Virus record (IMG/VR): IMGVR_UViG_3300028197_000066 | Coordinates: 1-35,698 of that record | DNA from: a virus | DNA: 35,698 bases | Reading direction: 5' to 3' (one strand) | In this document: one piece after another, positions 8,534 through 16,884 of the stretch | How positions within the stretch are numbered: the first letter of the stretch is position 1 | How the letters are laid out: each line of letters opens with the position of its first letter | Program-made: the position numbers and the translations under genes | Notes under the pieces: generated by a model | Told to the model about the DNA's origin: nothing | The model's database searches: none | The model's input: the letters and a program-made list of their open reading frames with translations, nothing else

Positions 8534-9523
8534 ATGCCAGAACAGGAAGCAATGCCACCTGAGGTTGCTGCAAAAGTATCTCAGCATACCAAAGCAATTA
8601 GATATACTGCAAGAAGAGATGGTGTACCTCTCCCAAAAGCATTTAACGATTATGTTTCTAAGAACAGTCTTTCTGGGACAGAGAGAACTGCTGTAAGAAA
8701 GAAACTGGGTATGATGGAGAGTGTGGTAAAGTCTGATTGGCGTTCTGATCTTATTGAAGTAGTTAAGATTGAAGATGCTTCAAAGGGTAAGGTAAGAGAA
8801 ATAAAAGATAAAGAAGTCTCTAACAAAGTCAAGATTAATCCTGTCCAATCAGAAGCATTTGCTGAGATTGGTGGTCAGTTGCTTGAGATTACAGAGCAGG
8901 AGATGCCAGGGGAGGATAATAAGAAAGATGATGATATGAAAGATAAGCAACTGCGTCACTCTAGACAGATGATGAGAAAGAGTCAGATGCTTGACAAGCA
9001 GAGACTGCAGATGCAGAAGCAAGGCAAACTCCCTATGGGTCATAGTGAGGAAGTTGAGTTTCAAGCAGAAGGATGTGAGTGTGATGATAAAATGAAGGAT
9101 GCACCTTCTATCAAGGATGCAAAACCACAAAAGAAAACTAATGTCAAGTATGATCCTGATATGAAATTGATGGCACCCACCATCAAGAAAGAATCACATG
9201 AGCCAGGCAAACCTGCTGAGAAACTTGGTGCTGTAACTGCTATTCCTAAACAGCAGCAGATGGATGCTAAGGCAAGACTACTTGCCAAGGCAAAGGCAAA
9301 GAGAGATGCAAGATTGAAGATGAAGGAAGAGACAGAAGATTCTCTGAGAGATAGAAGAATGGAGAGAGGTGGTGTTGATGGTAATGTAGATTACAGAAGA
9401 TCACCTAAGAATGCCAACAACTCAGGCAAGAAGAAATCATCTGGTATGTCTGCATTTGAAAAGGTCAAGGCAGACATTATTAAGAAGCATGGTAAAGGTG
9501 CCATCATAGAACCTAAAAAGTAA
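8534..9523 (+). CDS. Charged putative virion or morphogenesis protein (329 aa)
   Basis: The start is the ATG at 8534; a GTG directly upstream is possible. The N-terminal third includes RYTARRDGVPLPKAFNDY and SDWRSDLIEVV, the latter recalling a motif I associate with cyanophage structural-type proteins. The rest is Lys/Met/Gln-rich, low-complexity and helical, with a CECDD cluster near residue 178. It overlaps the next gene by one base (TAATG). A scaffold, core or packaged role is inferred from composition and neighbours only. Confidence 0.7.
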   Translation: MPEQEAMPPEVAAKVSQHTKAIRYTARRDGVPLPKAFNDYVSKNSLSGTERTAVRKKLGMMESVVKSDWRSDLIEVVKIEDASKGKVREIKDKEVSNKVKINPVQSEAFAEIGGQLLEITEQEMPGEDNKKDDDMKDKQLRHSRQMMRKSQMLDKQRLQMQKQGKLPMGHSEEVEFQAEGCECDDKMKDAPSIKDAKPQKKTNVKYDPDMKLMAPTIKKESHEPGKPAEKLGAVTAIPKQQQMDAKARLLAKAKAKRDARLKMKEETEDSLRDRRMERGGVDGNVDYRRSPKNANNSGKKKSSGMSAFEKVKADIIKKHGKGAIIEPKK

Positions 9524-9870
9524 TGCCAGTAGATATTAAGAAGGATGGGATGGGAGATGTCATCAAAGATTTCTATAAATCTGATGCTCCCCAGTTCAAA
9601 GGAAAGTCTAAAAAGAAAAAACGTGAGATGGCTATTGCTGCTAAACTGAGTAGTGAAGGATTCAAAACTGACATACTGACTGATAGAAAGTATGGTAAGG
9701 AGATGGCAGACAAAGATAAAGAGTATAAAGAACGTGATGCCAGAATGAAGTATGGTAAGTCTTATAAGAAGTTTACTTCTGATGCTAACTCTGCAAAAGA
9801 TAGACTTAGACCTGGTGAAGTGAGAAAATTTAATAAAGAAACAGGTAAATTGGAGTCAAATAAGGACTAA
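9523..9870 (+). CDS. Small basic hypothetical protein (115 aa)
   Basis: The protein begins MPVDIKKDGMGDVIKDFYKS, followed by FKGKSKKKKREMAIAAKL. It is very Lys-rich with no Cys and probably binds nucleic acid or an acidic partner. The DVIKDF..SDAPQFKGKSK pattern recalls short conserved cyanophage proteins found beside similar Lys-rich genes. Function unknown. Confidence 0.7.
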   Translation: MPVDIKKDGMGDVIKDFYKSDAPQFKGKSKKKKREMAIAAKLSSEGFKTDILTDRKYGKEMADKDKEYKERDARMKYGKSYKKFTSDANSAKDRLRPGEVRKFNKETGKLESNKD

Positions 9871-9899
9871 GGCATATATAATGCAGTTGCACCTAAACC

Positions 9900-10103
9900 A
9901 TGCTTACATTTTTACTTCCCTTGGCGTCAAAAATTATTACCGATGCCATCAACAAAATTCCAGAGAATGAAGAACTTGGTGAGAAGATGGTTGAGATCTG
10001 TCTTGTTATTCTTGCTAAGGCAGTTAAGTTGACCAAGACTGATATGGATGATCAACTCCTTGAAGTAGTTACTAAGGCAATTAAGTCAAGAGAAGAAGAG
10101 TAA
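9900..10103 (+). CDS. Small hypothetical protein (67 aa)
   Basis: The N-terminal 15 residues (MLTFLLPLASKIITD) are hydrophobic, and the remainder is an amphipathic acidic helix containing a second apolar stretch (MVEICLVILAKAV). It could be membrane-associated or a small helical bundle. It is the last gene before a strong terminator. No family is recognised. Confidence 0.65.
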   Translation: MLTFLLPLASKIITDAINKIPENEELGEKMVEICLVILAKAVKLTKTDMDDQLLEVVTKAIKSREEE

Positions 10104-10109
10104 TTCATA

Positions 10110-10142
10110 GGAGAGATTCCAATTATGGGGTCTCTCTTTTTT
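10110..10142 (+). terminator. Rho-independent terminator
   Basis: GAGAGA (10111-10116) pairs with TCTCTC (10131-10136). The stem extends through two T-G wobbles and a CC/GG pair to loop AATTAT, followed by six Ts. The T-run abuts the late promoter TATAAATA, so early transcripts end here and late ones begin. Confidence 0.85.
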
Positions 10143-10149
10143 ATAAATA
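10142..10149 (+). promoter_or_regulatory. T4-type late promoter TATAAATA
   Basis: There is an exact match to the T4 late promoter consensus directly after the terminator U-tract, 35 bases before the ATG of a likely structural gene. No -35 box is needed for this promoter class, which depends on the phage late sigma factor gp55. Confidence 0.75.
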
Positions 10150-10184
10150 TTTGATATCAAAGAAATTTTACTAGGGCATAAAAG

Positions 10185-10703
10185 ATGGCACTTTGGGGTA
10201 ATAACGACAATGTAGATAGCGTAGGAGCTGTCGTCTTAGATTATGACACGGGTATTGTCACTGGAAGTGGTACTTCTTTTGGGCAGACTGGTTCTGCTCA
10301 AGAGGGTGATGTAATTCGTTTTGGTTCAAAAGCCACTACGTACTTTGGTGATGCTGTAATTGTAAGTATTGCAAATACACAATCTTGTACTATTGGTAGT
10401 ACAATGGCACTCTCTGGTGCTGCTATTGGTGGTGTTATATTTGGAGTTTCTCAACTTCCTAAGTCAAGTATTCTTGATTCTAAGTATAGTGAAAGCACTG
10501 TTCTTGCCAATCCTGGAGACAACTTTGTTTATGGTGTAGTTAATGCCGAAGGTGTTGCTGCTGGATATAGAGTTAGTCACGAAGGTTGGGTTGGTGTTAC
10601 AACCTATACAGATGGTGAAGGTGTCGCAAGAGTGAAGACAGAAACATTAGTTGCAATGTCCGGCATCACAACTACTGGTACTGTATATCCAACCGCTGGA
10701 TGA
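10185..10703 (+). CDS. Putative virion structural protein (172 aa)
   Basis: This Gly/Thr/Ser/Val-rich, beta-looking protein has no Cys-rich or catalytic motif (for example GIVTGSGTSFGQTG and EGWVGVTTYTDGEG). The late promoter upstream and the composition support a virion protein, such as a decoration, neck or tail component. The specific role cannot be assigned. Confidence 0.75.
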   Translation: MALWGNNDNVDSVGAVVLDYDTGIVTGSGTSFGQTGSAQEGDVIRFGSKATTYFGDAVIVSIANTQSCTIGSTMALSGAAIGGVIFGVSQLPKSSILDSKYSESTVLANPGDNFVYGVVNAEGVAAGYRVSHEGWVGVTTYTDGEGVARVKTETLVAMSGITTTGTVYPTAG

Positions 10704-10706
10704 TAA

Positions 10707-11099
10707 ATGCTTTTTTCTGAATTGAATGAGGAGAACTTTCTCCTCTTTGCCATTAAACATTATGAAAACCCTCAAGCAGTAACACGTGAGGATTTTGATA
10801 AAGATCTAAGTCGCTTTAGATACGTAAAAAGATTGCTTAAAAGATATAAGTCAACAGGTGAACTTAAGGTTCACCTTTTGATTAACCACTTTATTATCTT
10901 GTATAATATTTTTGGTGAAGCAACTACACCTATGTTGTTTTACAAAATTGATAATTCTTTATGGTCATGTATCAAGACCTTTGTCATTTTTCTTGACAAA
11001 CTACCTGAATACCCCCATACTTACATACATGATATTGAGGTTGATGACAATTGTTTAGAGGCTCTTCAGAGGATTTCAAATGGAGAAAAGCAAGATTGA
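10707..11099 (+). CDS. Conserved-type cyanophage hypothetical protein (130 aa)
   Basis: The product is mostly helical and aromatic-rich: LNEENFLLFAIKHYENPQ at the N-terminus, then basic LSRFRYVKRLLKRYK and a hydrophobic LLINHFIILYNIFG near the middle. It starts three bases after the previous stop and overlaps the next gene by 20 bases. It has the look of a widely shared T4-like small protein, but I assign no function. Confidence 0.7.
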   Translation: MLFSELNEENFLLFAIKHYENPQAVTREDFDKDLSRFRYVKRLLKRYKSTGELKVHLLINHFIILYNIFGEATTPMLFYKIDNSLWSCIKTFVIFLDKLPEYPHTYIHDIEVDDNCLEALQRISNGEKQD

Positions 11100-11388
11100 T
11101 AGATTTGTTGATGCATTTCGCACAGCAATGTATAGTGAATTCAGTGTCTCTGAGGAAGGCATGGTGGCAAATCCTCCTGGGGGATCTGGTGGATTTAGTG
11201 GCTCCTCCCCTGCTGCTGGTCCTACTGCTGGTTACGACTCCACTCTGAAATTTGATGGTCGTAATAAGTATGTGAAGAAAGCTATTAAGGATTTGATGGA
11301 TAGAGGTCAAAAAAGAAAGAATAAGAAGGATAAAAAAAAGGCATTAAATTTTAATCCATACTTTAAACCTCATGGACGATCAAATTAA
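11080..11388 (+). CDS. Small hypothetical protein with Gly/Pro-rich centre (102 aa)
   Basis: An N-terminal helix (KIDRFVDAFRTAMYSE) is followed by a flexible MVANPPGGSGGFSGSSPA segment around residues 28-45, and a Lys-rich C-terminus ending NFNPYFKPHGRSN. It resembles conserved small cyanophage proteins of unknown role. It overlaps the genes on both sides. Confidence 0.7.
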   Translation: MEKSKIDRFVDAFRTAMYSEFSVSEEGMVANPPGGSGGFSGSSPAAGPTAGYDSTLKFDGRNKYVKKAIKDLMDRGQKRKNKKDKKKALNFNPYFKPHGRSN

Positions 11389-11749
11389 GATTGCTGTATT
11401 AGAACAAAAAATTGAAGATTTGAAGCCAATAGTTCTTAGAATTGACAAAGCAATAGAGAAATTGTCTGAGGTAAATACTACAGTTAGCAGAATGCTTGCT
11501 GTTCATGAAGAACGTATCTCCAAACAAGAAAACATCGACGTTATACTCTTTGCAAAAATTGACAAACTCCGTGATAAAATGGACGGGGATCATGAGCTCG
11601 TACTGCAAAGAATACGTGAATTAGAAAAACGTGTATGGATGGCAGTGGGTGGTCTTGCTGTATTGTCCATTGGGTTAAAGGTCATAACATCCTTCCCTAG
11701 GGTCTTGACAAACCCCCCTCCTCTGACTACAATGAGTAGGAGTATTTGA
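11372..11749 (+). CDS. Coiled-coil protein with C-terminal membrane segment (125 aa)
   Basis: Heptad-rich helices fill about residues 1-88 (for example IAVLEQKIEDLKPIVLRIDKAIEKL). One transmembrane segment follows, VWMAVGGLAVLSIGLKVI near residues 89-106, and then a short Pro-rich tail. This layout recalls XhlA-type phage accessory lysis proteins, but similar shapes arise in other membrane-anchored phage proteins. A sigma-70 promoter for the primase operon lies inside its 3' end. Confidence 0.75.
   Translation: MDDQIKIAVLEQKIEDLKPIVLRIDKAIEKLSEVNTTVSRMLAVHEERISKQENIDVILFAKIDKLRDKMDGDHELVLQRIRELEKRVWMAVGGLAVLSIGLKVITSFPRVLTNPPPLTTMSRSI
11705..11733 (+). promoter_or_regulatory. Sigma-70 promoter upstream of primase and nrdAB
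   Basis: TTGACA (11705-11710), a 17-base C-rich spacer and TACAAT (11728-11733) match the consensus. The -35 lies inside a small dyad GGGT (11700-11703) / ACCC (11712-11715). The promoter sits within the end of the preceding coding region, 25 bases before the primase ATG. Confidence 0.75.
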
Positions 11750-11757
11750 GTAGTGTC

Positions 11758-12726
11758 ATGGATTATATTGATGTTAAATACATCAATTTGATTTCTTCTA
11801 GATTATCTAAATTTAAAAAAGTAAAACCAACACTTTACAATTTCAGATGTCCTATCTGTGGAGACTCACAGAAGAATAAGACGAAAGCAAGAGGGTATCT
11901 GTACCAGGTAAAGAATAATACTAACTTCAAGTGTCACAACTGTGGCATCAGCATGTCTTTCAATAATTTATTGAAGGAAGTAGATTCAGAGACGCACAAG
12001 CAATATATTTTTGAGAAGTTTAAGGATGGTAAGACTGGAAAGAATTTTGTAACTAATGAACCTAAGATTGTTTTTGAGAAACCTAAGTTTGTACAGAAGA
12101 TCCTTCTTCCTCTATGCAGTGAGGTGGAAAGTGCTAGAACCTATCTACAAAATCGTAAACTTGATCCCACCAAATTTTATTATGCAGAAGACTTTGCAGA
12201 GTTTTGTGGTACATTCAAAGGTGTGGATCATGAGTTCTTACGTAAAGAGCCTAGAATTGTCATCCCACTACTCTACAAGAAAAATCTTGTTGGATTTCAA
12301 GGCAGAGCACTGACTCCTAACTCTGTTAAATACTTAACCATAATGCTTGATGAAGATGCCCCAAAGATCTATGGACTTGACACAATTACCAAGAGTGAAA
12401 GTTGCTACATTACAGAAGGACCCTTTGATAGCACATTTGTCACCAATGCAATTGCAATGTGTGGCGCTGATGCTGATGTTAGTAACTGGGGGATTAGCAG
12501 TCCTGTGTGGATCTATGATAACGAACCAAGGAACAGAGAGATTGTACAAAGGATTTCAAAATCAATCAATTCTGGTCAGTCAATAGTTATATGGCCCTCT
12601 TACATTGAAGAGAAAGACATCAATGATATGATTCTATCTGGACATAATGTTCAAAGTATTATAGAATTAAATACATATTCTGGTTTAGAAGCAAAACTCA
12701 AATTTACTACTTGGAAAAAGATATGA
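11758..12726 (+). CDS. 61: gp61, DNA primase
   Basis: This 322-residue protein starts at the ATG at 11758. An N-terminal zinc ribbon is formed by CPIC (residues 31-34) and CHNC (59-62). The middle holds the toprim-like segments VGFQGRAL and CYITEGPFDSTF, the latter with the E.G.D catalytic pattern. In T4, gp61 makes RNA primers on the lagging strand together with helicase gp41, encoded at 1054-2427. The stop overlaps the nrdA start (ATGA), so it is probably coexpressed with nucleotide supply. Confidence 0.9.
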   Translation: MDYIDVKYINLISSRLSKFKKVKPTLYNFRCPICGDSQKNKTKARGYLYQVKNNTNFKCHNCGISMSFNNLLKEVDSETHKQYIFEKFKDGKTGKNFVTNEPKIVFEKPKFVQKILLPLCSEVESARTYLQNRKLDPTKFYYAEDFAEFCGTFKGVDHEFLRKEPRIVIPLLYKKNLVGFQGRALTPNSVKYLTIMLDEDAPKIYGLDTITKSESCYITEGPFDSTFVTNAIAMCGADADVSNWGISSPVWIYDNEPRNREIVQRISKSINSGQSIVIWPSYIEEKDINDMILSGHNVQSIIELNTYSGLEAKLKFTTWKKI

Positions 12727-15026
12727 CCAACGGAACTAAAGTCAAGAAAAGAGATGGAAGAATTGAAGCACTTGACCTAGATAAGATGCATCTGATGGTT
12801 GCTGAGGCTTGTGAGGGTCTTGCAGGGGTCTCTGCAAGTCAAGTTGAAATGACGTCAGGTATTCAGTTTTATGATGGAATTACAACTGAAGAGATTCAGG
12901 AGATCCTTATTAAGAGTGCTTCTGATCTAATTGATCTAGACCATCCTAACTATCAGTTTGTTGCTGCTAGACTGCTTCTATTCTCTCTTAGGAAGCAACT
13001 GTTTGGTAAGATGCATGAACTGTCTAATCTCACAGATCATATTACTAAACTTGCATATGACAACATTTATGACAAGGATATCTTTAGCAAATATTCTCTT
13101 GAAGAAATTCTAAAGGCAGAGACATATGTAGATCATAATCGTGATTACCTGTTTACATATGCTGGTTTAAGACAGGTTGTGGATAAATACCTAGTACAGG
13201 ATAGAAGTTCTGGTAAAGTATACGAGACGCCACAATTCATGTATATCATGATTGCGTTGACTATGTTCAGAAACTATCCTAGTGACACTAGGATGTCCTA
13301 TGTTAAGAGGTACTACGATGCCATCTCAAGGCACAAACTCAACATCCCAACGCCAATCATGGCAGGAGTTCGTACCCCCCTCCGTCAGTTTGCGTCCTGT
13401 GTTCTGGTTGATGTTGACGATACCTTGGATAGTATTTTTACTTCTGATATGGCCATTGGTCGTTATGTTGCACAGAGGGCAGGCATTGGTATCAATGCAG
13501 GTAGAATCCGTGGCATCAACTCTAAAATCAGAGGTGGAGAAGTGCAGCACACTGGTGTTGTTCCTTTCCTTAAAAAGTTTGAATCAACTGTACGATGCTG
13601 CACGCAGAATGGGATTAGAGGTGGATCAGCCACCGTGCACTTCCCAATCTGGCACCAAGAAATAGAAGACATTCTGGTCCTTAAAAATAATAAGGGTACA
13701 GAGGACAATAGGGTAAGGAAACTTGACTACTCAATCCAACTTTCAAAGATTTTCTACGAACGTTTCATCCAGGATGGAGAGATTAGCCTCTTCTCACCGC
13801 ATGACGTACCAGGTCTCTATGATGCTTTTGGTACTGATTCATTTGACGATTGCTATGTGGGTTATGAATCAGATCAGTCTGTTCCAAGAAAGACTATTGG
13901 GGCACAAGAACTTTTCTTAGATCTCTTGAAGGAGAGAGCAGAGACTGGTCGCATTTATATTATGAATATTGACCATTGCAATAGTCACTCTTCCTTCAAG
14001 GATAAGATTAACATGAGTAATCTTTGTCAAGAGATTACATTGCCTACTGATCCTCTCAATCATATTGATGAGGAGATGCCTGGTGAGATTGCCTTGTGTA
14101 TTCTGTCTGCTGTCAATATAGGTAAGATCAAGTCTGATGAGGAACTGGAAGACCTGTGTGACCTGGCAGTCAGGGGTCTAGAAGAATTGATTGACTATCA
14201 AGAGTATCCTGTGAGAGCAGCAGAGATTGCTACAAAGGCACGTAGGTCCCTTGGGGTGGGGTTCATTGGACTGGCACACTACCTTGCCAAACTTGGATTC
14301 TCTTATGGGTCTCAAGAGGCATGGGATGCTGTTCATGGTTTATCTGAGTCATTCCAATATTATTTGTTGAAGTCTTCTAACAGACTGGCACAAGAAAAAG
14401 GGCACTGTGAATACTTTGGTAGAACTAAGTATTCTGATGGTATTCTTCCAATTGATACATATAAAAAAGAAGTTGATGAAATTAGCAACCAGGAGTTAGT
14501 TCATGATTGGGAAGGTCTTAGGGCATCTATCAACACCTTTGGTCTCAGGCACTCAACACTGTCCGCACAGATGCCTTCAGAGAGTAGTTCCGTTGTGTCA
14601 AACGCAACCAATGGAATTGAACCACCTAGAGACTACCTGTCCATTAAAAAATCAAAGAAAGGGCCTCTTAAGCAAGTTGTTCCCTCCTTCACTACTTTGA
14701 AAAATAACTACACACTTTTGTGGGAAATGCCTAACAACACAGGTTACATAAATGTGGTGTCAGTGATGCAAAAGTTCTTTGATCAAGCCATATCTGGTAA
14801 CTGGAGTTACAATCCAGAGAATTATCCTAATAATGAGGTGCCTGTTTCACAGATGGCAAATGATCTTTTGACTACATATAAGTATGGATGGAAGACTTCT
14901 TACTACCAAAACACTTATGACATCAAGACTGATGAAGTGGTAGATGAAGAGTCAGACAAATTGTCAAATCTATTAGATGAGCTATCACAAGCCGAGGAGG
15001 GAGAGTGTGAATCCTGTGCAGTTTAA
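12723..15026 (+). CDS. nrdA: NrdA, ribonucleotide reductase large (alpha) subunit
   Basis: This 767-residue protein starts at the ATG overlapping the primase stop. An N-terminal ATP-cone-like region (VKKRDGRIEALDLDKMHLMV) is followed by the catalytic barrel. The active-site Cys lies in RQFASCVLVDVDD, and NLCQEITLP corresponds to the N-C-E radical site of class I enzymes. The C-terminal ECESCAV carries the CxxC pair reduced by thioredoxin or glutaredoxin. It converts NDPs to dNDPs with NrdB and supplies dNTPs for phage replication. Confidence 0.95.
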   Translation: MTNGTKVKKRDGRIEALDLDKMHLMVAEACEGLAGVSASQVEMTSGIQFYDGITTEEIQEILIKSASDLIDLDHPNYQFVAARLLLFSLRKQLFGKMHELSNLTDHITKLAYDNIYDKDIFSKYSLEEILKAETYVDHNRDYLFTYAGLRQVVDKYLVQDRSSGKVYETPQFMYIMIALTMFRNYPSDTRMSYVKRYYDAISRHKLNIPTPIMAGVRTPLRQFASCVLVDVDDTLDSIFTSDMAIGRYVAQRAGIGINAGRIRGINSKIRGGEVQHTGVVPFLKKFESTVRCCTQNGIRGGSATVHFPIWHQEIEDILVLKNNKGTEDNRVRKLDYSIQLSKIFYERFIQDGEISLFSPHDVPGLYDAFGTDSFDDCYVGYESDQSVPRKTIGAQELFLDLLKERAETGRIYIMNIDHCNSHSSFKDKINMSNLCQEITLPTDPLNHIDEEMPGEIALCILSAVNIGKIKSDEELEDLCDLAVRGLEELIDYQEYPVRAAEIATKARRSLGVGFIGLAHYLAKLGFSYGSQEAWDAVHGLSESFQYYLLKSSNRLAQEKGHCEYFGRTKYSDGILPIDTYKKEVDEISNQELVHDWEGLRASINTFGLRHSTLSAQMPSESSSVVSNATNGIEPPRDYLSIKKSKKGPLKQVVPSFTTLKNNYTLLWEMPNNTGYINVVSVMQKFFDQAISGNWSYNPENYPNNEVPVSQMANDLLTTYKYGWKTSYYQNTYDIKTDEVVDEESDKLSNLLDELSQAEEGECESCAV

Positions 15027-15072
15027 AGTGTCACCAGTTAATGGTAAGAATATTATGAATGAAGTTAAAGGC

Positions 15073-16203
15073 ATGACAGTCTTCAACTCTGAAGTGCATG
15101 ATGCTAAGAAACAACCTATGTTTTTTGGCAAACCACTTGGAATTCAAAGATATGATTCGTATAAGTACCCTATCTTTGATAAACTAACTACACAACAGTT
15201 AGGATACTTCTGGAGACCAGAAGAAGTATCACTTCAAAAAGATAGAGCAGACTATCATACATTGAGACCAGAACAGAAGCATATCTATACTTCTAACTTG
15301 AAGTATCAGATCATGTTGGATTCTATTCAGGGACGTGGTCCTGGTATGGCATTCATTCCTTACTGTTCTCTTCCTGAACTGGAAGCATGTATGGAAGTGT
15401 GGGGATTTATGGAGATGATCCATAGTCGTTCATACACTTACATCATTAAGAACATCTATCCAGATCCTAGTGACATCTTTGATTACATCATCACAGATGA
15501 AAGGATCATGGAGAGAGCAAAGAGTGTGACTGAATCCTATGATGAGTTTATCAACAGTGCTCAACAGTGGGGAACTGGTGATATGTGGTCCAGTGAGTTT
15601 ATTGGTTCACCATCTAGGGAATACACTATCAAAGATGTTAAAAGAAAACTCTACAGAGCAGTTGCCAACGTTAACATTCTTGAGGGTATTAGGTTCTACG
15701 TTAGTTTTGCTTGTTCTTTCGCCTTTGGTGAACTTAAACTCATGGAAGGAAGTGCAAAGATTATCTCTCTGATTGCCAGAGATGAGAATCAGCATCTTGC
15801 CATCACTCAGAATATTCTTAACAAATGGAAGAAGGGTGATGATCCTGAAATGAAGCAGATCATGAAGGAAGAGGAAGAGTGGACCTATGCTATGTTTGAT
15901 AGAGCAGTCAATGAAGAGAAGAGATGGGCAGACCATCTGTTCAAAGATGGTAGTATGATAGGACTCAACGATAAACTTCTTCAACAGTATGTTGAATGGA
16001 TTGCTAATCGTAGATTGAAAGGCATTGGTTTGAAACCTGTCTATGATGTAGCAGCATCTGCTAATCCTCTGCCCTGGACACAGCACTGGATCTCTTCTAA
16101 GGGACTCCAAGTTGCTCCACAGGAGACAGAGGTTGAGTCTTATGTTGTTGGTGGCATTAAGCAAGATGTCAGCAAAGACACATTTAGTGGTTTCAAACTC
16201 TAA
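15073..16203 (+). CDS. nrdB: NrdB, ribonucleotide reductase small (beta) subunit
   Basis: The protein is 376 residues from the ATG at 15073, giving MTVFNSEV, which lines up with the T4 NrdB start; 15055 and 15007 are alternative starts. Iron-ligand regions are visible: EVWGFMEMIHSRSYTYI (ExxH) and RDENQHLAITQ (ExxH). The tyrosyl-radical region has the class Ia look. The C-terminal tail ends DTFSGFKL; such tails dock the beta subunit on NrdA. A strong terminator follows. Confidence 0.95.
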   Translation: MTVFNSEVHDAKKQPMFFGKPLGIQRYDSYKYPIFDKLTTQQLGYFWRPEEVSLQKDRADYHTLRPEQKHIYTSNLKYQIMLDSIQGRGPGMAFIPYCSLPELEACMEVWGFMEMIHSRSYTYIIKNIYPDPSDIFDYIITDERIMERAKSVTESYDEFINSAQQWGTGDMWSSEFIGSPSREYTIKDVKRKLYRAVANVNILEGIRFYVSFACSFAFGELKLMEGSAKIISLIARDENQHLAITQNILNKWKKGDDPEMKQIMKEEEEWTYAMFDRAVNEEKRWADHLFKDGSMIGLNDKLLQQYVEWIANRRLKGIGLKPVYDVAASANPLPWTQHWISSKGLQVAPQETEVESYVVGGIKQDVSKDTFSGFKL

Positions 16204-16215
16204 AAACTGTGCTTA

Positions 16216-16243
16216 AATAGGAGGAGAGATCCTCCTATTTTTT
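16216..16243 (+). terminator. Rho-independent terminator after nrdB
   Basis: A perfect 10-base stem joins AATAGGAGGA (16216-16225) to TCCTCCTATT (16230-16239) with loop GAGA, followed by a T-run to 16243. The next ATG begins directly after the run. Confidence 0.9.
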
Positions 16244-16405
16244 ATGCCTAAGAATGAATTGAAGAAAGAAGAGTTGAAGAATCGTGTAATTCAATTAAAA
16301 AATGATGTGTACGAAGAACCTGATACAGTGTGGCAGGGGGATCGAGATATGGCACATAAATATCTTGACAAGGTATTGAACATCATTGAAGAATACAGAT
16401 ACTGA
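16244..16405 (+). CDS. Small charged protein (53 aa)
   Basis: A continuous frame runs from the ATG after the terminator T-run to the TGA at 16403-16405. The product begins MPKNELKKEELKNRVIQL, contains EPDTVWQGDRDMAHKYLDKV and ends in EEYRY. It is helical and charged throughout, typical of short conserved cyanophage proteins. Its end overlaps the following gene by 20 bases. Function unknown. Confidence 0.65.
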   Translation: MPKNELKKEELKNRVIQLKNDVYEEPDTVWQGDRDMAHKYLDKVLNIIEEYRY

Positions 16406-16823
16406 TTATGAAAACCCATGGATCTATTTGGGTACTCCCTTTGATGGTAGCATTATTTGGGACAACTTTGGTTTTGTTTATCTCATTACCAATCTCACAA
16501 ACCAACGACAGTACATTGGGAGAAAGTATTTCTGGTCTTTTAGAACGCCTAAGGGAAAGAAACGCAAAGTAAAACAAGAGTCTGATTGGAGAAAATACTA
16601 TGGTTCATGTCCTGAATTAAAAGAGGATGTGGATAAACAGGGAAAGGAATTCTTCAAAAGAGAAATCCTTTCCCTTCATAGTACCAAGGGTAAGGTGAAC
16701 TTTGAGGAGACAAGGCAACTCTTTCTTAATAATGTCCTAACTGAATCTATGGATGGCATCCCTAAATATTACAACTCAAACATTTTATCAAGATACTTTA
16801 GAAAAAATTATTTTGAGGGTTGA
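16386..16823 (+). CDS. GIY-YIG nuclease-domain protein
   Basis: The start appears to be TTG at 16386, since no ATG occurs in frame before the domain. In this 145-residue protein, FGFVYLITNLTNQRQYIGRKY gives the GIY (here VYL) and YIG motifs, with a conserved Arg soon after. A Lys-rich loop and FFKREIL follow, as in small GIY-YIG endonucleases. These cut DNA in homing, repair or exclusion of rival phages. No second DNA-binding domain is evident, so homing is not proven. Confidence 0.7.
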   Translation: MKNTDTDYENPWIYLGTPFDGSIIWDNFGFVYLITNLTNQRQYIGRKYFWSFRTPKGKKRKVKQESDWRKYYGSCPELKEDVDKQGKEFFKREILSLHSTKGKVNFEETRQLFLNNVLTESMDGIPKYYNSNILSRYFRKNYFEG

Positions 16824-16848
16824 CAAACCTACCTTGGTATGCTAGTGT
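16820..16848 (+). promoter_or_regulatory. Sigma-70 promoter for the lysozyme-like lipoprotein gene
   Basis: TTGACA (16820-16825), a 17-base spacer and a weak extended -10 TGC-TAGTGT (-10 at 16843-16848). The -35 sits in a small hairpin GGTT-GACA-AACC (16818-16829). The -10 match is poor, so strength is uncertain. The gene begins 36 bases downstream. Confidence 0.55.
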
Positions 16849-16884
16849 AGATTGAGTTTGCTGATGAGTTAATTTTTTATTCTT

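Noticed and set aside
9877-9882. TATAAT before the 67-residue gene at 9900
   Set aside because: No -35 at 16-18 bases (AGTCAA-like) and no extended -10; kept out as chance AT-rich match.
10991-11019. TTGACA within the 130-residue gene
   Set aside because: There is no -10-like hexamer at 17 bases, and it lies inside coding sequence.
15607-16164. Long reverse-strand open frame (185 codons) inside nrdB
   Set aside because: It lies entirely opposite nrdB, whose motifs are unmistakable, and has no recognisable motif or ribosome site.
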